Origin: Palaemon carinicauda
Lineage: Eukaryota > Arthropoda > Malacostraca > Decapoda > Palaemonidae
Direction: 5' to 3'
Length of the DNA stretch: 64,000 bases
NCBI RefSeq assembly: GCF_036898095.1
Contig: NC_090730.1
Location: forward strand, 163,884,709-163,948,708
The notes below the pieces were generated by a model. It was not told the origin of the DNA. It did not search any database and worked only from the letters and a program-made list of their open reading frames with translations. Shown piece by piece: positions 42,525 through 54,330 of this stretch. The translations under genes and the position numbers were made by a program. Position 1 is the first letter of the stretch. Every line of letters starts with the position of its first letter.

Positions 42525-45500
42525 CTATAAAAAATAAAATGATTATAAACTGTATTAATAACATTCTTACTCACAAAATAAAAAAAAAATTCATAAAAAC
42601 AAGTGTACAGTTCATAGATAATACAAAATAAAGTTTTTATTATGAAACATTTTTCCACACAAACATAAAAATCCTACAAAATCCAGATTTGTAGGATATT
42701 CAGAGCATAATTGATGGATGCATATTTGATAGGTTTAACAAAGGCAAACATCTCTTGTACCCCAAGACAAATTCTTGGAGTTGACATAAGGGATATGTTT
42801 TCCCATGATCAATTCTGCTACAGAGTTGCCGGTGTCATGGCTGTCTAAAGGTGCGAGGTCACAGTCTCACGACCTGGCTGTTTGTCATTCAATCCTGGAG
42901 CAGATGGTACTGGAATACATAGAGAGGAAGCCCAAGAAGTTAACCTTAACATTGTCCTCCTACAATCTAAGTAACTTGAGAGTATTTTCCTTGAAGTATA
43001 GTAGTAGTGTTGGCAATGCTACTGCTGCTGAAAATTGACTTAGCAGATATGCGGTTACCATCCTTTGCCAAAACCTTGGAGCAGGAAGTACAGAAATTGT
43101 CCTTTGTCTGGGAGATTGAGAGGTTACCTTCATAGACCCTACAATGATATGTCCCCACTGCATCCGTAGTCACAGAGACAACTGTAGATACTTTGCTGGC
43201 TCAAACAGTTTTGGTCTTGAAGGCTGCCTATGTGAAAGCTCAATCTCTTCTTGCTGGTGAAGCTAAAACCAGAAGACAGAGATGCTAGAGAGACACTTGT
43301 TTAAAACATGGATTGTAAGCAACAGCTCAGGCTGTCCTGACTTTGAAACTCCATCTTCACAAGTATTTATCAGCAGGAGTTACTCAATCTTAGCCATTGC
43401 TGCTACTAATGAGGAGAATCCTGCTGCCAATTTGGAGACCAAAACTACGACGACAAAGTAAACATAGTACATACATCTACACCAACACAAGCGCCCTCTC
43501 ATCTTATGAATCCTCCTCTGAAAATATGGCAACCACTGGGCAAGCGACCTTAGACTGCACAACTTAAATGTGAAGATTAGCTAGCTGCCAGTTTAAAATC
43601 TACTATACACTAAGTAACCTTTTACAACTTCACTTGGGCATCTTAGGTTAAGTTATTAGAAGAACAATAAATACACACAACAATACAATAAAAATCAATA
43701 CTAAAAACTACGCAAAACTACAATACTGTACTAAAAAATGTGATTTGGAAAGTTGCCAACATATAGAACATAAACCAAAAGGTAAAAGTGTATAGAAATG
43801 GAAATATCAAGGAGATAATAATGGATAAGGTTATTATCACATTATAATTAAAGGCCAGAAGTAGGTATACTGTATACAATCTACTATGAACAGTAACAAA
43901 ACACAATCTACGGTATCTACTAATAACAACCTATTTTTATCACCTCCAAGCTAGTATTTCTGTCATGGACAGAAACTGTTGTGCTACCCCCTTAAGCTTG
44001 CTAATGCAATTGTCTAATGGAACCTCTCGCTACCACAACCTATCAGCATGTCCAAGTACTTGAACCTCTGCTTCGGTATGAGATTCGACTTTTTATAGTT
44101 TATCACAATCCCCAGAGCGTGCCAAAGCGAGAAGTCGAACTCAATCCTGTACCAACTGGATAAGAGCCTCAAACTTCTGATGGGGTGCGGCAATCACTCC
44201 AGCAGAGCTGGAAAAGCCAGCCGACATAGCTCAAAGAGCGCCTTGCTTCTGACGTAACTCCCACGGGATCGAGCAAGGGGAATATTCACAAGTGAGAAAA
44301 CGGAGCAGGCGAAAGACCTTCTTGGTGTCTTCTTGGGCATTGCCAGGACAGACTCCAGAGAATGATCAGCTCTCTTTCCCCACTAAGGCATACACCTGCC
44401 ACTGAACGGAGGCCACAACCTACACTTGGCACACAGGGATGATTGCGAACAATCATGGATGTTCAGCCGGTTTAGCCAAAAACCAACTGCTTCGTCCATC
44501 CTTCCCCAGCAAGTATGAATTTCTTGTATCACATTCATAATCACAAGCAATAGCCAGCATTCACTTTCTACAAGAAACAAAATGATGAAAATGTTTGGTA
44601 AGGACGAAACAATATGTCCATATTGGTTGCTCCGAAAAGAAGAGTGATGAGCTTCCCACCGGGGGAAGGGTGCTCCTTGCGCACGCTTACCACGTGTCAT
44701 TAATTACCTCGTTAATTAATTCAACGGGCAATTCAGATCGGTTGAAAAAATACTCCCCATTTTAAGGGACAAAATGTTTGTAAAAGCATAAAAACAAATA
44801 TGATTACTGTACTAATAAATTAAGGTATTGTAATGGCATTAGGGAGGGGGGGTATTCTGATAACACAGTTAATTGATAAATTAACAAGTGTGTCAGAGAA
44901 CATTCAAAGACTGACTTTGGGCTTATATGAGGGATAGGATTGAGATAAAACAAAGTACAAGGCAAAGATTTTTTAGTTTCACTCGTAAAAACACAAGTAA
45001 CACCTCAAAACCAAAATCACAATAACCATATTAGCAACCAAATATCAACATCTAACCTTGAATTCCTTCTTACCTGATTCAGGGCGATCTACAGTATACC
45101 ACAACTTGAATTTATCTGGGTGTTGTGATAATATGTCTTCCAACTCACGTCTGAGGAGTATATCTGCCTCTGTCTGATTGGCTAACAATAGCGCCAACTG
45201 TGTCTTATCACTTTCATTGCGTGCAACTTGTCTGATCAACTGCAACATTGGAGTAATTCCAGTCCCACCTACAGGAAGAGAAAGGCATTGTTACCTACAT
45301 GATTTCTTGAGGACAAAAATTCACCTGAGATTGAACTAACTCTTTCCTGGCTTACATTTGTTACAAAAATAGGAAAAAAATTTAAGAACACAAATTTTCA
45401 ACAGAGTTAGTATCAACATTATTCTATCTCTACTTTTCAGAATACAGTTAAACCATTGGCCAACACTCCATATTTAATCCCACCATCAAAATACATTTTA

Positions 45501-47686
45501 AAATTTTTTTGTTGATTTTATATTTCATAAACAAAAAATCCTACTATTTCTTGTTTCATCAATGATTTCTGTCTGTTGGGGGTAGTTCCATCTTTTTCCA
45601 ACACAATATGCTAGTTATGGTATTGATAAATCCTTTCAGTCTAATAACAGTTAATAGTTCAACTTTTTTACCATTTTCCTAATACTATATACTTTTACAT
45701 CTGTAATATCAAGAATGTGAAGAAGCCCAAAACTTTCATTGATATATCCTATCATTTCTTGACGATAGGAGACACAAGTTGAACACGTCTCGACAACAGG
45801 TGCGACTGTATTAGGAAATTCCTTGACTGTGCTATTTCTAGGACAGGGATGTTGTAATTAAGAAATGTTTTCCTTTCTACCACTAAAAAGAGGTCGTGGA
45901 CCTAAGGCACACAGACACTTTTCTCCATTAAGCAAGAATCTGTGCTAAATTAAACAACTGTACCTGTGTAAGACCAGAAATCTCATTGAAGTAAAATAAA
46001 AGCATGTATAGGTTTTCACTTGTTTCTGTTTTGACGTTTCATGCTTATCAATTTAAGGAATCAAATTTCTGTTGAATACATTACGTAGGATATGATTATG
46101 TTTATTAATCTAGAATTTCTTTGTCAATGACTCACAAAATCTTTCAACTTTATAATTCTTACAATGGTTTTTTCGAGTAAAGCATTTACGATAAAATAAC
46201 GGTGCTGTGAAGTATCAGGAAATCTTGAATATCCCTTATATGATATTAATTACTTTCACATGAAGGCCAACAAGGAAGTGAAAATGATGGAGAAAATATA
46301 GTTAAATGAACATTAGGGAGAAGTTCTGTCTACAGAATTATATGTATTGAACATTTCATGTGCTTCAATAGTCATAACTAAAATAATATTAGATTTTCCT
46401 CTGTAGTGAGTGTACTGTATATCTACATCATTTGAAAAATTTCTAGCACTATTTCATATGACTAAACAATACTTTGAAGCTGAAGCAAACCCTGTACTTT
46501 CTATACATTTTAATATGATGCTTATCAACATACCATTTACCATTTCCAAAACTGGCACTCCTTATTTAATGACCTCATAGTTATGAACAGTTGATATTGA
46601 TATCGTACAATTAACTACTCTAACTTCATCATAAAAAATTGCAGAAAAGCTGCCAAACTTCCATCTTTTCCCCACCTCTGTACAAATGGAACAATTAAGG
46701 CTTACAGTTCCCAATTTGATGATTTAACAAGTTTTTCCTTTATTCAAAATTGTTATTCAAAACTAAACTAGTTTTATCAGCATGTCACTAGTGTTTCAAT
46801 CTGAAACCTACTTTGGACAAGTAAAAAAAAATAAGGTTTCATTAGTGTTCAATACTGTTTGATAAGCGAGGGGCTTTGGCAACTTTTTGATGCATTTCTA
46901 GCTTCAAGATCTCTATAAATTAACTGCTGATATTTCCATAACGATAGCAGGTAATGTCTCGACCACGAACTGGGCTCATTATTATTAATGTCTGCTTTAA
47001 ACATTCTAACTTTGATAAAACAAAATAGCTTAGAACATGGCCATAACTGGTAGGTAGTAGGTTAGCCAGGGCACCAGCCACCCGTTGAGATACTACCGCT
47101 AGAGTGTTATGGGGTCCTTTGACTAGCCAGACAGTACTACATTGGATCCTTCTCTCTGGTTACAGTTCACTTTCCCTTTGCCTACACCTACACCGAATAG
47201 TCTGGTACAGATTCTCCTCTGTCCTCATACACCTGACAACATTGGGATTACCAAACAATTCTTCTTCACCAAAGTGGTTAACTACTACACTGTAATTGTT
47301 CAGTGGCTACTTTCCTCTTGGTAAGGGTAGAAGAGACTGTTTAGCTATGGTCAGCAGCTCTTCTAGGAGGACACTCTAAAATCAAACCACTGTTCTCTAG
47401 TCTTGGGTAGTGCCATAGCCTCTGTACCATGGTCTTCCACTATCTTGTGTTAGAGTTCTCTTGCTTGAGGGTACACTCGAGCACACTATTCTATTTAATT
47501 TCTCTTCCTCATGTTTTGTTAAAGTTTTTATAGTTTACATAGGAGATATTTATTTCAATATTATTCTTAAAATATTCATTTTTTCCTTGTTTCCTTTCTT
47601 ACTGGGCTATTTTCCCTGTTGGAGCCCCTGGGCTTATAGCATTCTGCTTTTCCAACTAGGGTTGTAGCTTAGCAAGTAATAATAAC

Positions 47687-47728
<42 letters not shown>

Positions 47729-48213
47729 TGACATACCTGCAATCATGTTGACCCTTTTAGCTGAAATAGGATTAGGGGGAGATTTCTTATCTGGTTTAAT
47801 AGCAAATGTGCCATTGCCATGGTATTCAAGCAAACCAGATGGTCCTCGGACATCAATGGTCTCTCCAAGAGACATGGCCTCCATATATTGACTCAATTTG
47901 CCACCATCAGGGAACTTGGGATGAACATTCTTGAAGTATACCTGTAAGATGGAGCAAATGCTTTTTTGTTGACCAGGCGGACATGAGTCTTTTTATAGTT
48001 TATTTATGACATACAGTGTATTTGTTTTTGATGTTGTTAATAGTTTATATACGATATGTCTGTTTTGACGTTACTTATTTTAGAATGATTTATTGTTAAT
48101 TTGTTCTCTTCATTTATTTATTTCCTTATTTCCTTTCCTCACTGGGCTATTTTTCCCTGTTGGAGCCCCTGGGCTTATAGCATCTTGCTTTTCCAACTAG
48201 GGTTGTAGCTTGG

Positions 48214-48271
<58 letters not shown>

Positions 48272-49876
48272 ATGACTTGATGAAAACACTTGAATTTTTA
48301 AGATATTTTTTTTTCATAAATGACAAGCAAAAATTGATCAGCTTGGCAGGACATACTAAAGAACCCTCTACAGCACACTTGTGTCAGATATGGATGCTTA
48401 CCTTAATGACTAGATCCATGTATCCTTTATCATCATCGCTGGAGACTGGAGTGTAAGGACGGACAACAAGTTGTCCATCTACCCGGGCTGAAAGGTAGAT
48501 ATGCTGTCCAACAGGCAACCCTGTAAAATAAGTTTAAAAAGATTAATCCTAAATATGGAAAAATTGGGAGATTACATTTTCACATATATAATAATTTCTA
48601 CATAGTTTCTGAGCCTTTGAGAAAAAGCATTACTATTATTTCAAAGTATTTTCATCATACAGTGCTACTGTCACTTTTGGGCACCACCGCATGTGTTTAA
48701 GAACGAGGGGATAAATTGGGAGATTACATTTTCACATATATAGTAATTTCTACATAGTTTCTGAGCCTTTGAGAAAAAGCATTACTATTATTTAAAGTAT
48801 TTTCATCATATAGTGCTACTGTCACTTTTGGGCACCACCGCATGTGTTTAAGAACGAGGGGATAAATTGGGAGATTACATTTTCACATATATAATAATTT
48901 CTACATAGTTTCTGAGCCTTTGAGAAAAAGCATAACTATTTTTCAAAGTATTTTCATCATACAGTGCTACTGTCACTTTTGGGCACCACCGCATGTGTTT
49001 AAGAACGAGGGGATGGGGTCGGGCGGAAACAACAAGTTCAAAGATGGGTAGCAAAAAAGATTAAATCAAAGGCAGCAGATGACAGGTCAACATTGAGACT
49101 GGCAAATGTACAAAATCATGGTCTATTAAATTATGATAAAAAAATCTATCCTTTAAGCTGGTATGTGTTCTTGATATCAAGTCATTCATAAGTCCAGTTG
49201 ACCGATGTGTAATAAGATTAATAAATTCATGGATACACAACTTGGTTATATCAGTGCACATAATACAAAATATATGTAAAAAAAAAATAGATATACTCTT
49301 ACTTAAATCTCATCGAGACTTTTTGTGAATTTATTAAAATCTAAATACTGAACTATCTACATTAATGTTACTCATGAACCAAATAATGTGGATAATGTGG
49401 GAGGGTGGGCTGTGGCACCCTAGCAGTACCAGCTGAACTCGGTAGAGTTCCTTGTTAGGCTGGGAGGAACGTAAAGAGTAGAGGTCCCCCCCCCCCCTTT
49501 TTTTTTTCATTTGTTGATGTCGGCTACCCCCCAAAATTGGGGGAAGTGCCTTGGTATATGAATGTATGTATGAACCAAATACTGCATGGGTAAAGCCCCT
49601 CTTACAAAAAAATGCTTTAATTTCCAAAACTTTAGAGTGACTACAGGTTCCTAGCTAAAAGTCACAACTATTACCCAAAATGTGATCAGGAGACGGCAGT
49701 TTAAACCTGAACCGGCGCGTGTCATGAGATATGTCCTCCCGCTCAATTAGTTCCAGAGGGTACTTGACAGTTGGATCTTGAAGAGTCTTAGGCGGACCAC
49801 GTTTCTTCGACAGGTAGAGTTTGGTCAAAATAGCTGTACCAACCACTACCACCAGACCCACCACCAATGGAATAGC
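42352..49876 (-). CDS. CYB5R3: NADH-cytochrome b5 reductase (CYB5R3 type), five of its exons
   Basis: Exons 49876-49675, 48520-48402, 47941-47737, 45268-45074 and 42524-42352 join in phase to 297 residues ending at TAA; the human protein has 301. It opens with a hydrophobic anchor ([17 protein letters not shown]), then [20 protein letters not shown]. The FAD domain has [11 protein letters not shown] and GGKLSQY. The NADH domain has [19 protein letters not shown] and CGPPPM. The enzyme passes electrons from NADH via FAD to cytochrome b5 for fatty acid desaturation and sterol synthesis, on the ER or outer mitochondrial membrane. The first exon must end in phase 0 and is not found. An in-frame ATG at 49897 reads MLFFIFQ into the anchor without splicing, but ttatttttcag looks like a real acceptor. 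Confidence 0.93.
42525..42819. other. CYB5R intron, nothing recognised
   Basis: Intron sequence next to the last exon; AT-rich. Confidence 0.35.
42820..43560. other. Possible decayed retroelement segment in CYB5R intron
   Basis: Locally less AT-rich than its surroundings, with broken frames such as [19 protein letters not shown] on the + strand (42805-43038). I cannot name the family. It reads like an old gag-type coding segment, but that is a guess from composition and broken frames. Confidence 0.25.
43561..44009. other. CYB5R intron, nothing recognised
   Basis: AT-rich sequence. Confidence 0.35.
44010..44800. repeat. Decayed repeat, LTR-like end shared with 57868-58060
   Basis: 44010-44690 is a GC-richer block with no clean frame. 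44695-44790 (cattaattacctcgttaatt, ttaattcaacgggcaattca, ttttaagggacaaaatgttt) parallels 57868-57955 (attacctagctcccttgtta, acaattcaaca, ttttaaaggacaaaaggttt). The shared stretch suggests a dispersed element, possibly an LTR or terminal region. Confidence 0.4.
45074..45268 (-). CDS. CYB5R3: CYB5R exon with NADH-binding motif
   Basis: Encodes [36 protein letters not shown] and [12 protein letters not shown]. Acceptor cctgtag and donor tcag|gtaag on the - strand. Confidence 0.95.
45269..47087. other. CYB5R intron, nothing recognised
   Basis: AT-rich intron of about 1.8 kb before the SINE-like element; no element seen. Confidence 0.4.
47088..47726 (+). repeat. Full-length (AAT)n-tailed SINE-like element in CYB5R intron
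   Basis: Starts gagatactaccgctagagtg like the copy at 16972 and runs to an (AAT)n tail. The tail ends about 10 bp from the splice donor of the 47737-47941 exon, on the opposite strand to the gene. Confidence 0.85.
47737..47941 (-). CDS. CYB5R3: CYB5R exon with FAD-domain motif
   Basis: Encodes [38 protein letters not shown] and KRVNMIA. Acceptor atcttacag and donor gcag|gtatgt on the - strand. Confidence 0.95.
48000..48268 (+). repeat. (AAT)n-tailed SINE-like element, diverged 5' part
   Basis: 3' body (tcctcactgggctatttttc, tgttggagcccctgggctta, cttttccaactagggttgta) with a long AAT tail of about 18 units. It lies in the CYB5R intron between the 48402-48520 and 47737-47941 exons. Confidence 0.8.
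48402..48520 (-). CDS. CYB5R3: CYB5R exon with FAD-binding RPYTP motif
   Basis: Encodes [19 protein letters not shown] and [20 protein letters not shown]. Acceptor ttttacag and donor attaag|gtaagc on the - strand. Confidence 0.95.
48566..49014. repeat. 152-bp tandem repeat, three copies
   Basis: gggagattacattttcacat begins at 48566, 48718 and 48869, and each unit ends aagaacgaggggat. Copies are nearly identical, so the array is recent. It lies in a CYB5R intron. Confidence 0.95.
49015..49384. other. CYB5R intron, nothing recognised
   Basis: AT-rich sequence between the tandem array and the LINE 3' end. Confidence 0.35.
49385..49575 (+). repeat. LINE 3' untranslated end
   Basis: tgtggcaccctagcagtacc, gtaaagagtagaggtccccc and gatgtcggctaccccccaaa, then a TATG tail, the same as 39760-39950. 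It contains a C/T homopolymer near 49488-49506. Confidence 0.8.
49675..49876 (-). CDS. CYB5R3: CYB5R exon with membrane anchor
   Basis: Encodes the hydrophobic anchor [18 protein letters not shown], then [20 protein letters not shown] and [19 protein letters not shown]. Acceptor tatttttcag and donor ttgg|gtaat on the - strand. Confidence 0.9.
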
Positions 49877-50329
49877 CTGAAAAATAAAGAATAACATGGA
49901 CTTTAATAAAACTATACTCTGAAAAACTGCCTTCAAAGTCATTTTAGGGAATATTCTTTTTACATAGATACAAACAAAGTTTCACATATATTTTTTTTAC
50001 CAAATAAGACAAGCCGACTACAGTATTAGTAATTTTACTGTAGACTGAGCATTTAATAAAAAAATAAAGAACAATTTTTCCCGCATATCTAAAAATATAA
50101 ACAAATTTTCTTTTCCTGCGGGTCCTTCTAGGAAACAGGCCATTTTCTTTCATAGAAACAAAGATTTATCAAGAAACCTCTAAATTCCACGCCAATGAGG
50201 AACCACGTGCAGAGAACATCAAAACATCATTGCAATATGAACTGTCAATTGTAGCCCCTAGGTTAAACTACCTTGCTACCTGTGATAACTATGAGTAGCA
50301 GGAAGGTGGAGCCCCAAAGCATTATCATT
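49877..50329. other. CYB5R first intron (presumed), nothing recognised
   Basis: No start exon could be placed here. An ATG at 49897 is in frame with the anchor exon if the acceptor is not used. Confidence 0.35.
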
Positions 50330-50600
50330 ACCAGTTTGCTCAATCTTCCTCTATCCAGAGGAATGGAATGGATTTATGAATATGAGGAAGAAGGCCTTAT
50401 ACTGAGGCATTGGAGACCATTCAGCAATCATATGCAACAGGGAGAGAACCCCTCGGGAAAAGTTAAAAGGTTGGACAGCAAGCTAAAACGCGAGGGCAGC
50501 TAGAGGACAAAAGGATGTTACGAAATCCTTTAGTAATGCCTACAGTCCAACGCTTGAGGAGCACTTACGACACTACCCTCTGCAGGGTTTTGGGGAGAGG
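50330..50600 (+). repeat. Dispersed repeat
   Basis: ggaatggatttatgaatatg and cattggagaccattcagcaa match ggattggatttatgaattag and cctgggaggccattcagagc at 55999-56065. The later part matches 36940-37085. Confidence 0.6.
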
Positions 50601-51174
50601 AACAAAAAAGCCCTTGATACACATGAAAAAGCTTCGGCATACAGTAATGACACTTGGAACAGTTAGCCAACATGCAAAACAATACAGTCTGGATAATACT
50701 GAATACATATTGCACAAAAACAAAATAAATCACCTCATAAAGTCACTATAAAAGGAGTGAATATTACAACTATAATTCATTGGTTACAGAACACAGTGAG
50801 GTTAAAGGGGCAAAAAAACATTAAACATCAACCAAGGAACTATGGGTTATTAAAAACAAAAAGAAATAAGTCACAGAAAAAAAAAAAAACTATTGTCCTA
50901 TCTTATTAAGAGATTTTTAGGTACAGTTCTCACAGCGATTTAAAAATGTGCATACGCCTAAGCCTTTTCAACCAAACAAATGTGGGCTTGTATATAGAGG
51001 AGGAGACTTGAAAGTCATGGTACAGAGGACCGAGATAAGACACAGAATCATCAGGGACGGCTAAAGCCAACCACAGACAAAATGTCTTGATAAATAGTAA
51101 TATAGTAGTATCGAATGCTTGCTGAACATGAAGAAACAGCCAAGCCTAAAAAATGATGTTAAAGTTGTTATAAA
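50601..51174. other. Nothing recognised
   Basis: AT-rich sequence in the presumed first intron of CYB5R or upstream of it. Confidence 0.35.
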
Positions 51175-51507
51175 AAAGGGATTTTGACAGAGGAAAAATC
51201 TATTTCTGGGAAGAGACCTGTGACGCCCGGTGAAAAAGTCCTTCTTTACATTTTTCTGATATAAATCTTCCAAATATACCAGAGAAAGATAAAAGCATGG
51301 AATGCCGAGGTTACTACCCTCGCACGAGCACCTTGTGGGGGTCGTGTATACAACAGGGGCGTGTGAAAACCACTATTCACAGGCTGTCTTCCATTTAGAT
51401 AATTCCTTCATCAAAGGGGAGGGCCGTAACAGTCCCTAGAGAACACAGTTGGACCACGCCACCGACACCTAACACGTGCGCCCTCTAGGACATCCTTCTG
51501 TTTTGGA
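51175..51507 (-). repeat. Dispersed repeat, inverse of 37195-37495
   Basis: Begins aaaaagggattttgacagag and aatctatttctgggaagaga, close to the start of the palindrome at 59155, and continues with sequence inverse to 37195-37495. It may be the end of a larger mobile element. Confidence 0.75.
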
Positions 51508-51860
51508 CTTGCTATGGACAGTAATAGAGACAAAAAAAAAAAAAAGCAACAAAATGAGCAACTGATGGGGATGAATGCAAAATGATTAATGACACTTCCA
51601 TTAACTCTACAGGAGGAAGGGGAAACAAGATGACGAAACACTCATTTAATACATTAAACATGATACAGTAGCTAATACAAAAACCACAGGATACAAAAGC
51701 ACAAAGCACCCAATAATTAAACTGGAAAGCATCTTAAGCGGGGTTTACACGGCCGAGCAGCTCGTCGAGCCCGGTTGTCGAACCTACTTGTAGAACGGCT
51801 CGAAGAGCTTTCAGACAGTACATCGAGCCTCAGTGTGCCTCGTGCTAAAACAACGTCAAC

Positions 51861-52147
51861 ATGTCTCTCGACCAGGACCATTTGATAGCCATTGCTTTAG
51901 CAGTGGCACTAAGAAGGAAAAAAAAAAGATCAAAAGAGAGAAATTTTCATATACCAACTTGCTTGTTTCTTTAAAATTAGAGCCTGATGACTGGCGCAAT
52001 TATTTGCGTATGGATGAAGACACGTACATTGATCTACCGAATCGTGTCAGCCCTTTCATTACTATGAGGAAGGCCATAACTCCACATGAAAGACTGAGTG
52101 TCCGCTATTCCTTTGTTTCTGGCTACTTTATTGGAATAGTCTTTTGA
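51861..52147 (+). pseudogene. Harbinger transposase N-terminal remnant
   Basis: An ATG at 51861 begins MSLDQDHLIAIALAVALRR; after a frame change near 51915-51980 the frame continues LEPDDWRNYLRMDEDTYID and KAITPHERLSVRYSF. This is the pattern at the start of PIF/Harbinger nucleases. The catalytic domain is absent. Confidence 0.75.
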
Positions 52148-52290
52148 TTTAACTTTCCATAAAGCTGGATGAGCTCGATATGCATGTATGAAATCAAGTA
52201 CGACTTCCTTCTCATTCTTACTTTCATTAATGGCAGCAATTATGCATTTCTTTGATGATGTTTCCTCTAGCAGGTTTGAATAACAACTGA
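52136..52290 (-). pseudogene. MADF-type DNA-binding protein remnant
   Basis: The - strand frame NEKEVVLDFIHAYRAHPALW, then KVKSKDYSNKVARNKG, matches the start of a MADF domain (Leu-Ile-x-x-Tyr, then Leu-Trp, then Tyr). Harbinger elements of animals often carry such a second gene. The rest is deleted. Confidence 0.7.
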
Positions 52291-52503
52291 GGTTCGATGC
52301 TCGACACCCGTTCACACGTTCACACCGCTCGTCAAACAATGTAGCTCCGCCCACAAAAGTCAAGATGAGCCTGACTTTCATCGAGCCGCTCGACGAGCGC
52401 GCTCGACAACCAAATAGCCCGTTTACACGCTCGAACATCAATTCAAACACAGGGTTGTCGAGCCAGGCTCGACGAGCTGCTCGCTCGTGTAAACCCCGCT
52501 TTA

Positions 52504-52959
52504 TACTACCATACACTAACTAGAACTTGTTTTTAAGTTTTTAGAATCTAAATAACAATGAGTCTTATGCAATAGCACTATGTATTACTAAATACAACAT
52601 GACAAACTACAACTCAAGCTCCTATAATTCTGCAACAATCCCCAAAGAAATCTAAATGTAGCTCAACATTGAATAAACTGACGAGATACCGTTAAGTACT
52701 GAATAAACTAATACAGAACTGTATAATAAGTCACTATATAAAAGTACTTCCCTTATTAATCAAGTTACAATGATAAAATCGCAAACCCATCAAGCTCTTA
52801 TTACTCAACAGTAGGGAAATCTCTCAACATCTACAGAATTTATTGAGTTATTTGAGATTATTAGTGATTATTTTACAAAGTCTAACCAAAAGCTTTCAAT
52901 TTCATTTCACAACATACAAAGTTCCATGAAATACACTGAACACCTCCACCTTTAAGGCT
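52504..52959. other. Nothing recognised
   Basis: AT-rich sequence. Confidence 0.35.
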
Positions 52960-53290
52960 AAAATGATATTTTCATAATAAAATAAATTTTTGAATATACT
53001 TATCCGATGGTTATATAATGGCTAAAGTCCCCGACGCCCACGGCAGAAAATTCAAAATCTCTTGCGCAGCTTAGAGCATATAAGCCAGGTGTACCCCAGC
53101 GCCCTCGCGGTACCACAGGTAGAACTATACTCAACCAATTCAGATTTTCTCTGCCGCCATAGCTGGCTGAACTATTGGAAATTCTCTCTTGTTTTCTTGC
53201 TCTGTTTGGACGTTATTTGGTGATGTATTAACGTTTTTGAGTTTTGGCTTTTGCATATTTGTTTTATTTGATCTGTGATCTCGTATTCAT
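52960..53290 (+). repeat. Isolated DIRS end of the element A type
   Basis: aaaatgatattttcataata and aaatttttgaatatacttat are the outer end shared with C and D. The following gacgcccacggcagaaaatt to ctctgccgccatagctggct is the reverse complement of the right end of A. The leader part (ggtgatgtattaacg, gttttggcttttgcat) also matches the leader of A. No coding part follows, so this is a truncated copy in + orientation. Confidence 0.75.
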
Positions 53291-54242
53291 AACTTAAAAC
53301 GTAGGGTTGGAAGGTTTTCCAACCTATTTTAAACCTCACAAAAGCATAGGGGCAAAATGTAAACATTTCGACCATTGATGACGTCACAGCCTCTTCTGTA
53401 GCCTAAAAGTACATATTAAAAATGAGATTACAGTACAGAAGTACCTCGGTTTAAGAATAACTGAATTCGAACAAATCAGGATACAACCATACAAATTCAA
53501 ATTGGATTAAGGGTATTGCATCAGTCTGCGAGCAAAAATTTCACTTTGTATGGAATTTTTCGTGGACAAGTACTGTGTGTACGAGAGAGATTAGGCTGCA
53601 ATGTGCAGAATTTCTCAAGTCTCAAATCAATATGCTTCAAATGTTAGATATGAGCTGAGATGTCTCTATGAATAATATTAAGTACTGTATACAGTATTAA
53701 CTTTTTAATGTGTAAACAAGGAATATGTCTTGAAGAAAATCAGGCATGGGTCCTTGGTAAAAAAAAATATCATCATAATTTTCTTATAGAGGAGAGGACA
53801 GACAAAAACCATTAGGTATTTTGTAGAAGTGGAAATGGTCAAAAGCTTTGAAAAAGGAAAATGAAAAATGGTAGTTAGGGCAACAAGTACTAGAGGTACA
53901 GACAAAAAAACATGCCTATACAGGTACTACGCAAGCTCACAAGACCATCAGAAAAACATATAGTGACAGCCTGTCTGATGGGTACACTTATGGCCTTTGC
54001 AGCGGTTATTCCACAATGCTATATCTTTTCCCACTGCACCAAGGCGAGAAGCTCCACAAACAGGTTGGCCTCAAACCAGCCATCCATAACTGCCCCAACA
54101 ACGGCATGTACAAACTCCATCATACCAGCATGAGAAATGATGCAGACACCCTTCATGAGTTTGCATGGTACTAGGAGAGACTATTACCATATAGTAACTT
54201 TTTTATTCCATTTCCATGCCAGTTAAATTGTTTTATAGAATT
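53291..54242. other. Nothing recognised
   Basis: AT-rich sequence with no supported element. Confidence 0.35.
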
Positions 54243-54330
54243 ATTTGTTTTGCTTTTTTGTTTTGTTTCATTTGTTGATGTCGGCTACCCCCCAAAATTT
54301 GGGGAAGTGCCTTGGTATAAGTATGTATTT
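54243..54330 (+). repeat. LINE 3' end fragment
   Basis: ttgttgatgtcggctacccc followed by ggggaagtgccttggtataa and gtatg, as at 39895-39950 and 49510-49575. Confidence 0.75.

Larger units (their letters stand above)
51737..52500. mobile_element. Internally deleted PIF/Harbinger transposon
   Basis: 764 bp. The left end AGCGGGGTTTACACGGCCGA and right end (reverse complement AGCGGGGTTTACACGAGCGA) are inverted repeats of about 36 bp. It is flanked by TTA at 51734-51736 and 52501-52503, the usual Harbinger target duplication. It keeps the 5' part of a transposase frame on the + strand and part of a MADF-type frame on the - strand, so it derives from a two-gene element by an internal deletion near 52130. 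Confidence 0.88.
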
